From: Prorocentrum cordatum | Lineage: Eukaryota; Sar; Dinophyceae; Prorocentrales; Prorocentraceae | DNA: 27,500 nt | Direction: 5' to 3' | Assembly (NCBI GenBank): GCA_963575745.1 | Contig: CAUYUJ010001758.1 | Span: 592,060-619,559 of the forward strand | Shown here: one piece after another, positions 17,646 through 27,500 of the stretch | Layout of the letters: each line of letters opens with the position of its first letter | Position numbering within the stretch: the first letter of the stretch is position 1 | Notes under the pieces: model-generated | What the model was told of the DNA's origin: nothing | What the model saw: only the letters and a program-made list of their open reading frames with translations | Database searches by the model: none | Translations under genes and position numbers: made by a program

Positions 17646-18180
17646 ACTCCTGCACTCCCCCTTGTCCCTCTCACCTCCCTCCTCCCCCTTCCACCTCCCT
17701 CCTCCATTTCCCTCTCCCTCCTGTTGCTGCTGCTGCTCCTCCTCCTTCTCGTTCTCCTCCCCGTCCTCCTCCTCGAGCGGCCACGCGACTTGCAAACCGG
17801 CCGCCCCATCCGCAGCAGCATGAGGGCTTTTAGGGAGCTAGCAGGAAGGGAGGCAGCAGGAGCATGCAGCGGGAGGAGCATGGTGCGGAGGGACAGGAGG
17901 AACAATGAACAACGAGGATTAGGAGCAGGAGCGGGCAAAGGTAGGAGTGAGGAGCTAGAAGAAGGAAGAAGGAACATGGGGGCCAGGGTGATGATGACAA
18001 GGAAGAGGGATGAAGGGAGATTGCGCATGTGATATTCACAATTGCAAGACGAGGGGGGGATGATCATGACGGGGAGGATGAGGACGAATCTGATGATGAT
18101 CGTGATGGTCAGGCGGACGAGTGTTCCTCACATGTTTCGTGTGTTTATGGTTTTCTTCCATGAGACTCACTTCCTAATAG
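17646..18180. other. Pyrimidine-rich then purine-rich stretch
   Basis: 17646-17770 is CTCC-rich. 17820-18060 is GGAGGA/GCAGGA-rich. No domain is recognised in any frame. 18125-18165 resembles 20608-20668 (ACATGTTTCGTG against ACATGCTTCGTG, each followed by TTTCTTCC). Confidence 0.45.
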
Positions 18181-18271
18181 ACGCACATGCATCATACACA
18201 TGACACGCACACCATACAACACATACGCGCAACATTCGCAGGGCGTGGCAGGCGTGGCGTGGCAGGCGCGG

Positions 18272-19345
18272 CATTCCCTCCACGCCACAAGGGGTGCGCC
18301 AGGGGTGGGGCGCCATGCGTTGCAGGCTCGCAGTGCGTGGCAGGCGTGGCATTTCCTCGACGCCACAGGGGGTGCGCTGGAGGTGGGGGCGCTATGCGGT
18401 GCAGGTTCCCAGGGCGTGGCGGGCGTGGCATTTCCTCGACGCCACAGGGGGTGCGCTGGAGGTGGGGGCGCTATGCGGTGCAGGTTCCCAGGGCGTGGCG
18501 GGCGTGGCATTTCCTCGACGCCACAGGGGGTGCGCTGGAGGTGGGGGCGCTATGCGGTGCAGGTTCCCAGGGCGTGGCGGGCGTGGCATTTCCTCGACGC
18601 CACAGGGGGTGCGCTGGAGGTGGGGGCGCTATGCGGTGCAGGTTCCCAGGGCGTGGCGGGCGTGGCATTTCCTCGACGCCACAGGGGGTGCGCTGGAGGT
18701 GGGGGCGCTATGCGGTGCAGGTTCCCAGGGCGTGGCGGGCGTGGCATTTCCTCGACGCCACAGGGGGTGCGCTGGAGGTGGGGGCGCTATGCGGTGCAGG
18801 TTCCCAGGGCGTGGCGGGCGTGGCATGTTTTCCACGCCTCAGGGGGTGCGCTGGGGGTGGGGGCGTTATGCATTGCAGGCTCGCATGGCGTGGCCAGCCG
18901 TGGCATATCCTCCACGCCACAGAGGGTGCGCTGGGGGGGGGGGCGCTACGCGTTGCAGGCTCGCAGGGCGTGGCAGGCTTGGCATTTCCTCCACGCCACA
19001 GGGGGTGCGCTGGGGGTGGTGGGGGCGGTATGCGTTGCAGGCTCGCAGGGCGTAGCAGGCGCGGCATTCCCTCCACGCCACCGGGGGTGCGCTGGGGGTG
19101 GGGCGCCATGCGTTGCAGGCTCGCACTGTGTGGCAGGCGCGGCATATCCTCCACGCCACAGAGGGTGCGCTGGGGGGTTGGGGGCGCTACGCGTTGCAGG
19201 CTCGCAGGGCGTGGCAGGCTTGGCATTTCCTCCACGCCACAGGGGGTGCGCTGGGGGTGGGGGCGCCATGCGCTGCAAACTCGCATGGCGTGGCGAGCGT
19301 GGCATTTCCTCCACGCCACAGGGGGCGGGCTGGGGGTCGGGGCGC
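18272..19345. repeat. 79-bp minisatellite array
   Basis: About 13 units. ATTTCCTCGACGCCACAGGG recurs at 18351, 18430, 18509, 18588, 18667 and 18746 with an exact 79-bp period, and the central units are essentially identical. Outer units (18272, and from 18825 on) are diverged and carry ATTTCCTCCACGCC instead. Because 79 is not a multiple of three, several long open frames through it are artefacts. Confidence 0.95.
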
Positions 19346-19824
19346 TATGACGTCGAGCGGTCCCGTCTGTGCTGGGCGCTCCCAGTGCGGGCGCAGGCTA
19401 CATACCCTCTGAAAGTCGGTTCTCGGAGGCTGGTCAGCTTGACCCCTCCGCGAGGCCATTTGGATGCGCGGGGCAGCTCAGGCGACGATCCCGTCGTTTT
19501 AGTCCGCGCGCTGACGCCGAAGCGCGCGCGATAGTTCAGTCCGGCCGCTCAGGTAAAAGAGAATTTCGTGAATGGGAAAACGAGAATGCCGTTAACGCCG
19601 TTGTGACGAGTTCTGAAAACGCGTGCAGACCTTGAAGTGCCGACTCTCGTTTCGAGGCGCCGCGCTGCACGAGACTGGTCCGCGCGTTGCCTGCGCGGCA
19701 CTCTTGGTAGTTTAGCGGGTGACGTCTTTCCCAGGTTCCCAGAGACCTGGCTTCAACGAGAACGATCGCGCCCTCCCCCCATGGCGCAAGTGCTGGAGCA
19801 AGTTGAGCGCATACCGCATAAACG

Positions 19825-20055
19825 ATGCCCATTCCTTACGGAAAAAGGGCAGCTGGCGTGGTTGCCGTCAAGCACAGTACAAATTACCAAACGGATGGCA
19901 GAGAAGAGGACGACGTCACCATATCAGAAGTGCCCAGTGAACCCGGACCCAAAGGCTTCGATCCATGCCATGGACAGCAAACGTACGTGGAAAGCACGGG
20001 TGCAAGTATGATCGAGGAGATCTGTTTTTTCCTGGGAATCCAGACGAAAGGCTAG
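19825..20055 (+). CDS. Weak candidate coding remnant, unknown
   Basis: A 76-codon frame with balanced composition, an acidic stretch (REEDDVTISEVPSEPG) and a tail MIEEICFFLGIQTKG. I do not recognise it. It could be a chance frame, an exon, or a remnant of a transposon protein. A second frame over 19637-20011 overlaps it. Confidence 0.15.
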   Translation: MPIPYGKRAAGVVAVKHSTNYQTDGREEDDVTISEVPSEPGPKGFDPCHGQQTYVESTGASMIEEICFFLGIQTKG

Positions 20056-20338
20056 AACCTGCGTGGGTGCAGAAAAACCGTTAAAACCGTTTTCGATCAG
20101 GACATGGCATTTCGCGGTCTCGTTGACAGAGGTTGCGTCGAGGTTGCGGAGGCTTTCTGTTGAACGTTTCTGCCGCTCCGTCTCTGTATTTTGTCGCGCT
20201 TGCAGACTGGAGAATTTCTGTCAAAGGGTCGCGCCTGCTTTCTGTTTCCTGTCGGAGGCTCTCTGCCGAAGACCATGCGTCGCGCTTCGTTTGTTTGGCG
20301 GAGACGATCAGATCGAACGCTCCCCGATGAGAATCCAT

Positions 20339-20344
<6 letters not shown>

Positions 20345-20369
<25 letters not shown>

Positions 20370-20405
20370 CGTTTCTCGCTCTCTCTCTCTCTCTCTCACT
20401 CTCTT
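20345..20405. repeat. CT microsatellite
   Basis: Interrupted (CT)n with TTTCTCG and CACT variants. Confidence 0.85.
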
Positions 20406-20639
20406 TTTCTCGCACGCGCGCACCTCTGATCGCTGTCACCTCGGGCGGCGACAAGAGCCCCGACGGGGAACAGACGAAAGGCACGGGGGCCCCGAGGGAC
20501 TTCTGGGGAAGCGGACGTGCGGCGACGCGCTCGAGCTTGTCCACCTCTGCCCGGCACGCATGCAGTACAAGAAGAGAGGGCCACGAGTCAACCCACTTGG
20601 GGAATCTTCCCCACATGTTGAGCGGGGTTCGAGTTCCCC

Positions 20640-21160
20640 ACATGCTTCGTGGGGTTTGGGCTTTCTTCCCTGCCGCGTCGCACCCGCGTCTCCCTCACAC
20701 GCGCCTCCCTCCCTCCTCCCTCCCCCCTCCTCCTCGTCCTCTCTCATCTCAACCACGCGCAGCACATGCTCGGCACGTACATGAGACACGCGTTTACATA
20801 CAGCCGCGCGCATGCCCACACTCGCGCACTCGCACACACACACACACACATACACCATACAAAGCTAGTGTACGTCTGGCGATCTGGCGTGTTTACTGCA
20901 TCATGCACCCAATACTTATGCTCCATATACTGGGCACCCACGTGAGACACGCTGGACGCACGCAACACAAACAATGCACCAACATAATTCGCATTTTCAC
21001 ATGCAGCCGTGCACACATCACACGTCACCCACACTGAAACACGACACGCGTCCACATACAGCCGCACACACATCGTACGCATGCACAAGACACGCGCACG
21101 CAGACCTAGGCGGTCACATGACGCGTTCACCATACCCACCACACATGGAGCACATGCACA
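20640..21160. other. CA/ACAC-rich stretch
   Basis: It includes an AC microsatellite (about 20831-20852) and many CACACG/CATACA motifs. A similar CA-rich lead-in precedes the 79-bp array at 18180-18240, which supports a shared duplication history of the two array regions. Confidence 0.5.
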
Positions 21161-21164
21161 CCAC

Positions 21165-21690
21165 AAGGGGTGCGCAGGGGGTGGTCCCTGAGCGTGGCTG
21201 CTATCCGAGCCGGTCGTCCAAGGCATAGTAGGCGTGGCATATTCTCGACACCATACGAGGTGCGCACGGGGTGTGCTCTGAGCGCGGCCGCTATCCGTGA
21301 CGGTCGTTCAGGGCATCGCATGCGTGGCACTGTCTCGACACCAGAAAGGGTGCGCAGGGGGTGGTCTCTCACCGCGGCCCCCATGCGTGCCAGGGTCGGA
21401 GAGTGTGGCAGGCGTGGCACTTTCTCGACACCAGAGGGGTTGCGCAGGGGGTGGCCTCTCAGCGCGGCCCCTATGCCTGCGAGGGTCGGAGAGCGTGGCA
21501 GGCTTGGTCATTTCTCCACGGGGGTGCGCAGGGGGTGGTCTCTCAGCGCGGCCTCTATGCGTGCCAGGGTCAGACAGCGTGGCAGGCGTTGTACTTTTCT
21601 CGACACCAGAGACGGTGTGCAGGGGGTGGTGGCGATATCCGCCCTGGTCGTTCATGGCACAGCAGGCGCGGCACTTTCTCGACCACTTAG
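21165..21690. repeat. About 90-bp minisatellite related to the 79-bp array
   Basis: Units share GCGTGGCACTTTCTCGACAC and GGTGCGCAGGGGGTGG with the 79-bp family. Starts at 21322, 21412, 21502 and about 21587 give a period near 90 bp. Several units are truncated. Confidence 0.85.
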
Positions 21691-21894
21691 CATCATCCAC
21701 GTATGTTGCACGTCAGCTATGCTAAGGCAGAAGTTCGAACGAAGTATACAGCACCCAGCAGATGCGGATAAGAGTGAGGAAGCGGTGGGGACGCCGGCAG
21801 TTTGTGAGACTCTGGAGAAGACGTCCGCAGGCGCCAAAGTTTCACAAATTATACAACGAGCCCGCCGCAGGCCCCGATTTTTTTGTTAGACCAA

Positions 21895-21970
21895 TGTGGG
21901 TAGGTCGCGGGTGGGTCCCGGGTGGGTCGCTGTTGGGTCGCGGGTGGGTTGCGGGTGGGTCGCGGGTGTA
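21895..21970. repeat. Short GGTGGGTCGCG array
   Basis: About seven units of GGGTGGGTCGC-type repeat, separated from the main array (22130-22380) by 160 bp. Confidence 0.8.
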
Positions 21971-22015
21971 GTGGGCAGAAAATCCACCCCATAAGAATCA
22001 CCCCGACAAGCGAAG

Positions 22016-22094
22016 CCGTTTAGTAAACGCACACAAGGAATGAATCGAACAGGGCAGTGCTGTTTAGTCAACGCCCACGGCCGTTTAGTAAACG
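22016..22094. repeat. Three CGTTTAGTAAACG palindromes
   Basis: CGTTTAGTAAACG occurs at 22017-22029 and 22082-22094, and a variant TGTTTAGTCAACG at 22061-22073. Each has 6-bp arms around a central G. They lie in the gap between two GGTGGGTCGCG arrays. Binding sites or element ends are possible; nothing else supports either. Confidence 0.6.
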
Positions 22095-22129
22095 TCTATT
22101 GTCGGGTCCAAATGGTTTTCCTCCCTTGA

Positions 22130-22380
22130 GGGTGGGTCGCGGGGTGGGTCGCGGGTGGGTCGCGGGGTGGGTCGCGGGGTGGGTCGCCGATGGGTCGCGG
22201 ATGGGTCGCGGGGTAGGTCGCGGGTGGGTCGCGGGTGGGTCGCGGGGTGGGTCGCGGGGTGGGTCGCGGATGGGTCGCGGGTTGGGTCGCGGGTGGTTCG
22301 TGGGGTGGGTCGCGGGGTGGGTCGCGGGGTGGGTCGCGGGGTGGGTCGCGGGTGCGTCGCGGGTGGGTCGCGGGTGGGAC
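22130..22380. repeat. 10-11 bp GGGTGGGTCGC array
   Basis: About 23 units alternating between GGTGGGTCGCG and GGGTGGGTCGCGG. The strand is rich in G triplets. Confidence 0.9.
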
Positions 22381-22385
22381 GACGA

Positions 22386-22389
22386 CAAC

Positions 22390-22471
<82 letters not shown>

Positions 22472-22567
22472 CCACAACCACAACCACAACCACAACACAA
22501 CACAACACACAACCACAACCACAACCACAACCACAACACAACAACAACAACAACAACACAACAATCA
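22386..22567. repeat. CAA array 1
   Basis: Long (CAA)n with CCACAA and CACAA variants. It starts the first CAA-bounded unit. Confidence 0.9.
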
Positions 22568-23190
22568 TGTTAATACTGATCGCCCTTATATGCTCGAGTG
22601 TCCAATAACGCGTATTTCCCAAACCCTCGATACCCGCCCTCTTCGTCTTCGATCGAACCCCTTTTGGGGGGTATACCTTTCTTCCCTGCAGGCCGGGCCC
22701 CGGCAAGCGGCGGGGCGGCCGCGGACCGTCGGCCTGGCCAGCGGCAGCGCTGATCGGCGGGGCGGCCGCGGACCGTCGACCCGACCCCAAGAGGGACGGA
22801 CAGGGGACCGACCACGACGACGACGACGACGACGACGACGACGTCGAAGACGACGGCGACGACGAACGAAAGCGAGAGCGAGAGAACGACAGCAGGGCCA
22901 CGAAGGGCACGAAGTAGGCCACGAAGGGCGACAGCGGGGACACGAAGGGAATGCGTATGGGGCCAGGAAAAGTGCGAACGAACGGGGGCCACGAATTGCA
23001 GATAATGCGGGGCCACAGAAGGCAACTATGGGGCCACTGAGGGTAGCAACCGGGCCACGTAGGACAATGAGGGGGACACGAATGGCGACAGCGGGGCCAC
23101 GAAGGGGGGGCCACAACGTGCGCGACTCCTGGGTGCCTGGGTGTCGGGAGCGCGGCGCTTGGGCAAATTTCAGGAAATTCCAACGCAAGG
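22568..23190. other. Body of CAA-bounded unit 1
   Basis: It contains the block CTCGATACCCGCCCTCTTCG (shared with 25820-25845), a GAC array at about 22812-22866 and a degenerate GGCCACGAAGGG-type repeat (22895-23105). No gene is recognised. Confidence 0.5.
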
Positions 23191-23387
23191 ATATTCTTCA
23201 GTAAGTTGCAAGCAAGTCTCCAGCAAGAGCGCGACTCCAGAGCTCCGGGAGAGCGATTCTTGAATAAATTGTAAGGAAGTCCGAAGCGAGAGCGCGATTC
23301 CTGAATAAAATGCGAGGAAGTCTCGGGCGGGAGCGGGGGTCCTGCCTAAAATGTAAGGAAGTCTCAGGCGGGAGCCGTTGTTGTTGT
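23190..23387. repeat. 41-bp array ending in GTTGTTGTTGTAG (unit 1)
   Basis: Units carry GAGGAAGTCTCGGGCGGGAG-type sequence. The last unit runs into GCCGTTGTTGTTGTAGCCCG, exactly as at 26547-26570. Confidence 0.75.
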
Positions 23388-23437
23388 AGCCCGGGGGCCA
23401 GGGGGCCAGTTTCAGCAGGAAGACTTTCCCTGTCAAC

Positions 23438-24759
23438 ATGATGGACCCACGAACCCGGAAAGGGATATAGACATGTGGAGCATGGGCACGTTTTCACGAT
23501 ACCCAACGGGGCAACACCTCACGAAACATCCCACGAGACACCTCACGAAACATCCCACGAGACACCTCACGAAACATTCCGCGAGACACCTCACGAAACA
23601 TTCCAGGAGACACCCCGCGAAACATTCCACGAGACACCCCACGAAACATTCCACGACGACAGGCAACCACTCAACCAAGGCGGTGTGGTCGTGCTGGGGA
23701 GTGGTCGTGCTGGGGTGTGGTCGTGCTGGGGGGTGGTCGTGCTGGGGTGTGGTCGTGCTGGGGGGGTGGTCGTGCTGGGGGGTGGTTGTGCTGGGGCGTG
23801 GTCGTGCTGGGGCGTGGTCGTGCTGGGGCGTGGTCGTGCTGGGGTGTGGTCGTGCTGTGGTGAGGTCGTGCTGGGGTGTGGTCGTGCTGGGGTGTGGTCT
23901 TGCTGTGGGGTCGTGCTGGGGTCGTGCTGGGGTGGGGTCGTGCTGGGGTGTGGTCGTGCTGGGGTGTGGTCGTGCTGGGGTGTGGTCGTGCTGGGGTGTG
24001 GTCGTGCTGGGGTGTGGTCGTGCTGGGGTGTGGTCGTGCTGGGGGGTGGTCGTGCTGGGGGGGGGTCGTGCTGGGGGGTGGTCGTGCTGGGGGGTGGTCG
24101 TGCTGGGGCGTGGTCGTGCTGGGGCGTGGTCGTGCTGGGGTGTGGTCGTGCTGTGGTGAGGTCGTGCTGGGGTGTGGTCGTGCTGGGGTGTGGTCTTGCT
24201 GGGGTAGGGTCGTGCTGGGGTCGGGTCGTGCTGGGGTGTGGTCGTGCTGGGGTATGGTCGTGCTGGGGTGGGGTCGTGCTGGGGTGGGGTCGTGCTGGGG
24301 TCTGGTCGTGCTGGGGTGTGGTCGTGCTGGGGTATGGTCGTGCTAGGGTGGGGTCGTGCATTTCGCTCGAGACATCCTGCCAAAATTCCAGGAAATCGTA
24401 CAAAAACAAACGAATTAGTCGAGACATCATCGAAATTCCTTCGCGCGGGGCGCTTTTCCGCGTCGCGGTCGGCTCTGCAAAACAAGCGTTTCGCTCGAGA
24501 CATCCTCGGCAAACTCTGCGGAGCAAGCGTTTCGCTCGAGACATCCTCAACGCACGAAAAAGTGGCCCGCACCCTGTGATTTATCGATCGGGATTTCAAA
24601 AACAAGCGTTTCGCTCGAGACATCCTCAAATTTTAATTCGCCGGCCTCCTTCGACCTCGTTATTTATCAGGGAAAAAATTCGCCGGCCTCCCTCAAGCAG
24701 GCACCGGGGAATTAGGTTTACCAACTAAAAGAGAACCCTGGGCCCACGCCCTTTCCGGG
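23438..24759 (+). mobile_element. Minisatellite-carrying TIR element, copy 3
   Basis: The left inverted repeat CCCGGAAAGGG is at 23455-23465 and the right CCCTTTCCGGG at 24749-24759. It has a 12/24-bp array (23519-23660), a 16-bp array (about 23685-24358) and a longer 3' domain in which GTTTCGCTCGAGACATCCT-type sequence occurs about five times (24361, 24416, 24485, 24527, 24605). The vacant site is in the neighbouring unit at 26600-26630, where GACTTTCCTTGAG runs straight into AAAAAACAAGGTGCGAG. Confidence 0.8.
23685..24358. repeat. 16-bp G-rich minisatellite inside element copy 3
   Basis: Around 40 GTGGTCGTGCTGGGGT units with variants (GGGGG, GTAT, GTCT). A block including TGTGGTGAGGTCG appears twice (about 23850 and 24150), suggesting an internal duplication of roughly 300 bp. 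Confidence 0.9.
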
Positions 24760-24859
24760 AAAAAACAGGGTGCGAGCGTCGAGGAGCACACTTTGATTGA
24801 GAAAAACAGTATGCACCGGTGGGGGGGGATCAACAATAGTTATTCATCAGAAGTGAGAA

Positions 24860-24862
24860 CTC

Positions 24863-24924
<62 letters not shown>
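24860..24924. repeat. CAA array 2
   Basis: A pure CAA run of about 21 units, preceded by GGTGGGGGGGATCAACAATA and TTATTC, as at CAA arrays 3 and 4. Confidence 0.9.
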
Positions 24925-24925
<1 letters not shown>

Positions 24926-25640
24926 TACTAGCACGTGGGGACACACCGTTCTCACCAGTGCCAGGGTTTTCATAGGAGGCGGGCAATACCCCCACTTTGT
25001 GGGGGGGCCGGTTCAAGCTCTACCAAATTTCCAAACGACTCTTCGCCACCACCCACACCCAGCTTCCCGCCCTATGACGTTCGGACACTTCACTTCGTGG
25101 CATGCGGACGACCGTGGCTACTATTCAGGGCCCCGCGGCCGACGACGACGGCGTGCGCGCGCGAAGAAAAAACGAATGTGTCCCGCATGGTATTATTTGA
25201 CAGGGATGATGGCCCTGGCAGGTGCGCAACCGTTGTTGCAGAAGTTCGAAAAAGTTGCTCGCAAAAGCCCGTTTGACAGAAATGTTTAAAAAGTGTTGGG
25301 TTTCCTACGAATCCGCAAGAGCGCGCGGGATGAGATTTTGACATTTTTTGTTGAAAAACCATTGGTTTTTTGATGTTTTTATGTTAAAATCGCTCCGAAC
25401 ACTAAGGTTTTGGAAGGATTTCGTCTTGCGCGCGCGAATGTCCACTTTACCTTATTTTTTGCAAGGGATTCTTGAAATTTGATTATATTAGAACAAGAAA
25501 TGTCATTTTCTATTGTTTTTTGCAAGGGAAAGCGGATTACAACAAAACAACCGGATCCTGTACACACCCTCTTTTCTGAGGCTTCCTCACGAAAATGATG
25601 AAAATGTAGCTGCGGCCTAGGCGGCGCAGGGGGGGCGCGC
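24925..25640. other. Lower-GC unassigned stretch
   Basis: No domain is recognised. 25270-25520 is AT-richer, with TTTTTTGCAAGGGA repeated at about 25454 and 25518. There is a weak resemblance to 6180-6450. Confidence 0.4.
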
Positions 25641-25683
25641 ACCAGGGGGCCCAACAATAATTATTCTTTAGAATAAATAATGT

Positions 25684-25765
25684 TCAACAACAACAACAAC
25701 AACAACACAACACAACAACAACAACAACACGACAGCAACAACAAGCAACAGCAACAACAACCATT
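25684..25765. repeat. CAA array 3
   Basis: Interrupted CAA repeats after AATAATTATTCTTTAGAATA. It starts the second CAA-bounded unit. Confidence 0.9.
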
Positions 25766-26100
25766 TTAAGGCTGTGCGCTCTTACTTGCCCGCGAGTCAT
25801 TCAACACGTATACCCTACACCCTCGATGCCCGCCCTCTTCGTCTTCGATCACACCCCTTTCGGGGGGATTATTTCTCTTTGCTGGGGCCGGCGGGCTTAG
25901 ACGTACGGGCAAACCGGAACGGGCGGACAATCCTTCGGGGGCGTACATCTCTCTGCCCGCCATTGGAATTGGCGCGGGCCCTGCAAGAGGAGGAGGGGAA
26001 GAACGAGGGAGAGTGGGAGGAAGGGGAGGGGAAGGACGAAGGAAGAGGGAAGATACCACGTTGTGAAGGCGTCCTTGGCGCGTGCGTGGTTCCTGAGCGC
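25766..26100. other. Body of CAA-bounded unit 2
   Basis: It shares CTCGATGCCCGCCCTCTTCG and CCCTTTCGGGGGG-type sequence with unit 1 (22630-22670), then diverges into a GGAAGGGGAGG-type purine tract (25985-26055). No gene is recognised. Confidence 0.5.
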
Positions 26101-26104
26101 CGAA

Positions 26105-26565
26105 ACGCAATTCCATAATAATTTGTGAGGACGTCGCACGCGAGAGCGCAGTCCTGAGTACATTGTGAGGAAATCGCAGGCGGAAGCGGGGGCCCTGAAT
26201 AAGTTGCGAGGAAGTCTCAAGCGGGAGCGCCGTTCCTTAGCAAATTGCACGGAAGTCTCAGGCGGGAGCGGGGGTCCTCACTAAATTGCGAGGAAGTCTC
26301 CGGCGGGAGCGCCGTTCCTGAGTCAATTGCGCGGAAATGTTAGGCAGGAGCGGGGGTCTTGAGTAAAATTCGAAGAAGTCTCAGGCGGGAGCGCCGTTCC
26401 CACGTAAAGTGACGGACGTCTCAGGCGGGAGCGGGGTCTTGATTACATTGCGAGGAAGTCTCAGACGGGAGCGCCTTTCCTGAGTAAATTGCGCGGAAGT
26501 CTCAGGGGTGAGCGGGGGTCCTGAGTAAAAATCGAGGAAGTCTCAGGCGGGAGCCGTTGTTGTTG
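26105..26565. repeat. Dimeric 41/82-bp array (unit 2)
   Basis: Eleven units of about 41 bp built on TTGCGAGGAAGTCTCAGGCG. Alternate units carry GCGCCGTTCC or GCGGGGGTCC, so the true repeat is an 82-bp dimer. It ends in GCCGTTGTTGTTGTAG. Confidence 0.85.
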
Positions 26566-26716
26566 TAGCCCGGGGGGCAGGGGCAAAGTTTGAGCAGGAA
26601 GACTTTCCTTGAGAAAAAACAAGGTGCGAGCCCCGGGGGTGGCACTTCAATCGAAAAAAATCAATGTGCACCGGTGGGGGGGGATCAACACTAATTATTC
26701 TTTAAGAATGAGAGTT

Positions 26717-26717
26717 C

Positions 26718-26787
<70 letters not shown>

Positions 26788-26800
26788 ACAACAACAAACA
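26717..26800. repeat. CAA array 4
   Basis: CAA run of about 27 units with one CGA interruption, preceded by GGTGGGGGGGATCAACACTA as at array 2. Confidence 0.9.
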
Positions 26801-27500
26801 TATTTCTCAACACGATTTCCTCATTCAGTTACGCACCCCGGAATCATGAATGACCGTTCGGCCCCTTCACTCTGATGTGGGCCCCTCGGTAGCGTAATTC
26901 CGAGCCCTTTGTCCGAACCATTGTTCCAACGCTGCACGCACCCTCGGATTTGCATCTGGGTTTACCAAGTTATTTCAAAAGCTGTTTTCTTTTGAATGTT
27001 ACATTGTGGATTTGCGCAATTACTGTTATATTGCTTCCAACGCGCCTCCAGATGGTCCGTTGTGCGGCCACCTTGCCTTGGGCGGGAAGGCAAGCCAGTA
27101 AGGGTTGCCAGGATTTCCAGAGCTAAGAAAGGAAACCTTTACCAATTACTTTTATTGGAAGAGCCAGCGCGTGCCGCAGTCAGACCCACCCAGCCGCACA
27201 AGAACCCAACGGGCCGCACAAATGACCAACGGGCCGCAGGAACAGCCAGTCGCGTAGGGTGAGGGGTGCCTCCGCAGAGGACAAGAAGGGGATTGGAAGA
27301 GCTGGCTCACTGAACCTTCACATCGCCTACTCCTAGATGGCTTGCTGGATTCCTTTGGCCATCCTTCTCTTCCTGATCCTGGTGATTCCTGCAGATACCC
27401 ATCATATGCCTCTGAATCCCTATCAATTTTTCCAGGCTGGTTAGCATTCGTTCTCACGTTCCTCCTCCTGATCATCCTCCCCATCCTCCTCCTCAGATTC
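26801..27500. other. Right-edge region, possible gene edge not proven
   Basis: The DNA becomes less repetitive. A minus frame over 27152-27484 includes an upstream segment of ordinary composition (DRDSEAYDGYLQESPGSGRE) and enters the window from the right in an acidic GGA/GAT-rich context. It could be the end of a gene lying mostly outside the window, but nothing is recognisable. CGGGCCGCA is repeated at 27210-27240. Confidence 0.25.

Larger units (their letters stand above)
19350..20640. other. Single-copy-like region with one weak coding candidate
   Basis: Between the two related arrays is DNA with more even composition and few repeats, apart from CT runs at 20345-20405. A plus frame over 19825-20055 has a less biased translation than its neighbours, but no domain is recognised. 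Confidence 0.4.

Noticed and set aside
18187-19534. Two overlapping 387- and 444-codon frames
   Set aside because: Both run through the 79-bp array, whose period cycles through all frames. Their translations are the same repeat in shifted order.
20615-20650. tRNA T-arm-like GGGGTTCGAGTTCCCC
   Set aside because: No acceptor stem, D-arm or anticodon arm can be built upstream. The sequence belongs to a local TTCCCCACATG direct repeat.

Overview
This window reads as nuclear DNA from a eukaryote. It is probably a GC-rich alga or other protist, but I cannot name the lineage. There are no operons, no dense coding and no recognisable rRNA or tRNA. Long tri- and hexanucleotide arrays, many minisatellites, foldback elements and a good 3' splice-acceptor-like tract all point to repeat-rich eukaryotic intergenic sequence. 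Most long open frames here are by-products of GC-rich or tandemly repeated DNA and are not called as genes.

Layout: 1-1600 holds inverted short repeats in alternating orientation plus a nested foldback element (693-896). 1830-2760 is a TTAGCT-type satellite with inverted ends. 3230-3396 is a GGA array. 4130-5964 is a tandem pair of about 0.97 kb composite repeats, each with a CTTGGGG-type array and a 15-bp array. 6000-8150 is low-information DNA with two strong palindromic sites. 8164-14824 is a large inverted duplication with a 978-bp spacer. 14907-15117 is a second foldback copy. 15300-17650 is degenerate minisatellite and ATG-type arrays. 18272-19345 and 21165-21690 are related 79/90-bp arrays. 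21895-22380 is a GGTGGGTCGCG array, and 22386-26800 is a set of CAA-array-bounded units.

The only recognisable protein is a bacterial-type serine recombinase (resolvase/invertase superfamily). It occurs once in each arm of the inverted duplication, pointing outwards, and lacks the N-terminal part that would carry the catalytic serine. The two copies differ mainly by amino-acid-changing substitutions, which suggests they are decaying or are exons of a larger, unseen gene.

The most striking structure is a three-copy mobile element (9670-10791, 13175-14151, 23438-24759). Each copy carries an 11-bp inverted repeat near its ends (CCCGGAAAGGG ... CCCTTTCCGGG), a 12/24-bp array, a roughly 0.6 kb array of a 16-bp G-rich unit, and a conserved 3' domain. 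For all three copies an uninterrupted version of the same flanking sequence exists elsewhere in this window, and each uninterrupted site is an A-run (T-run on the other strand). The element therefore looks like a non-autonomous transposon that carries and spreads a minisatellite.
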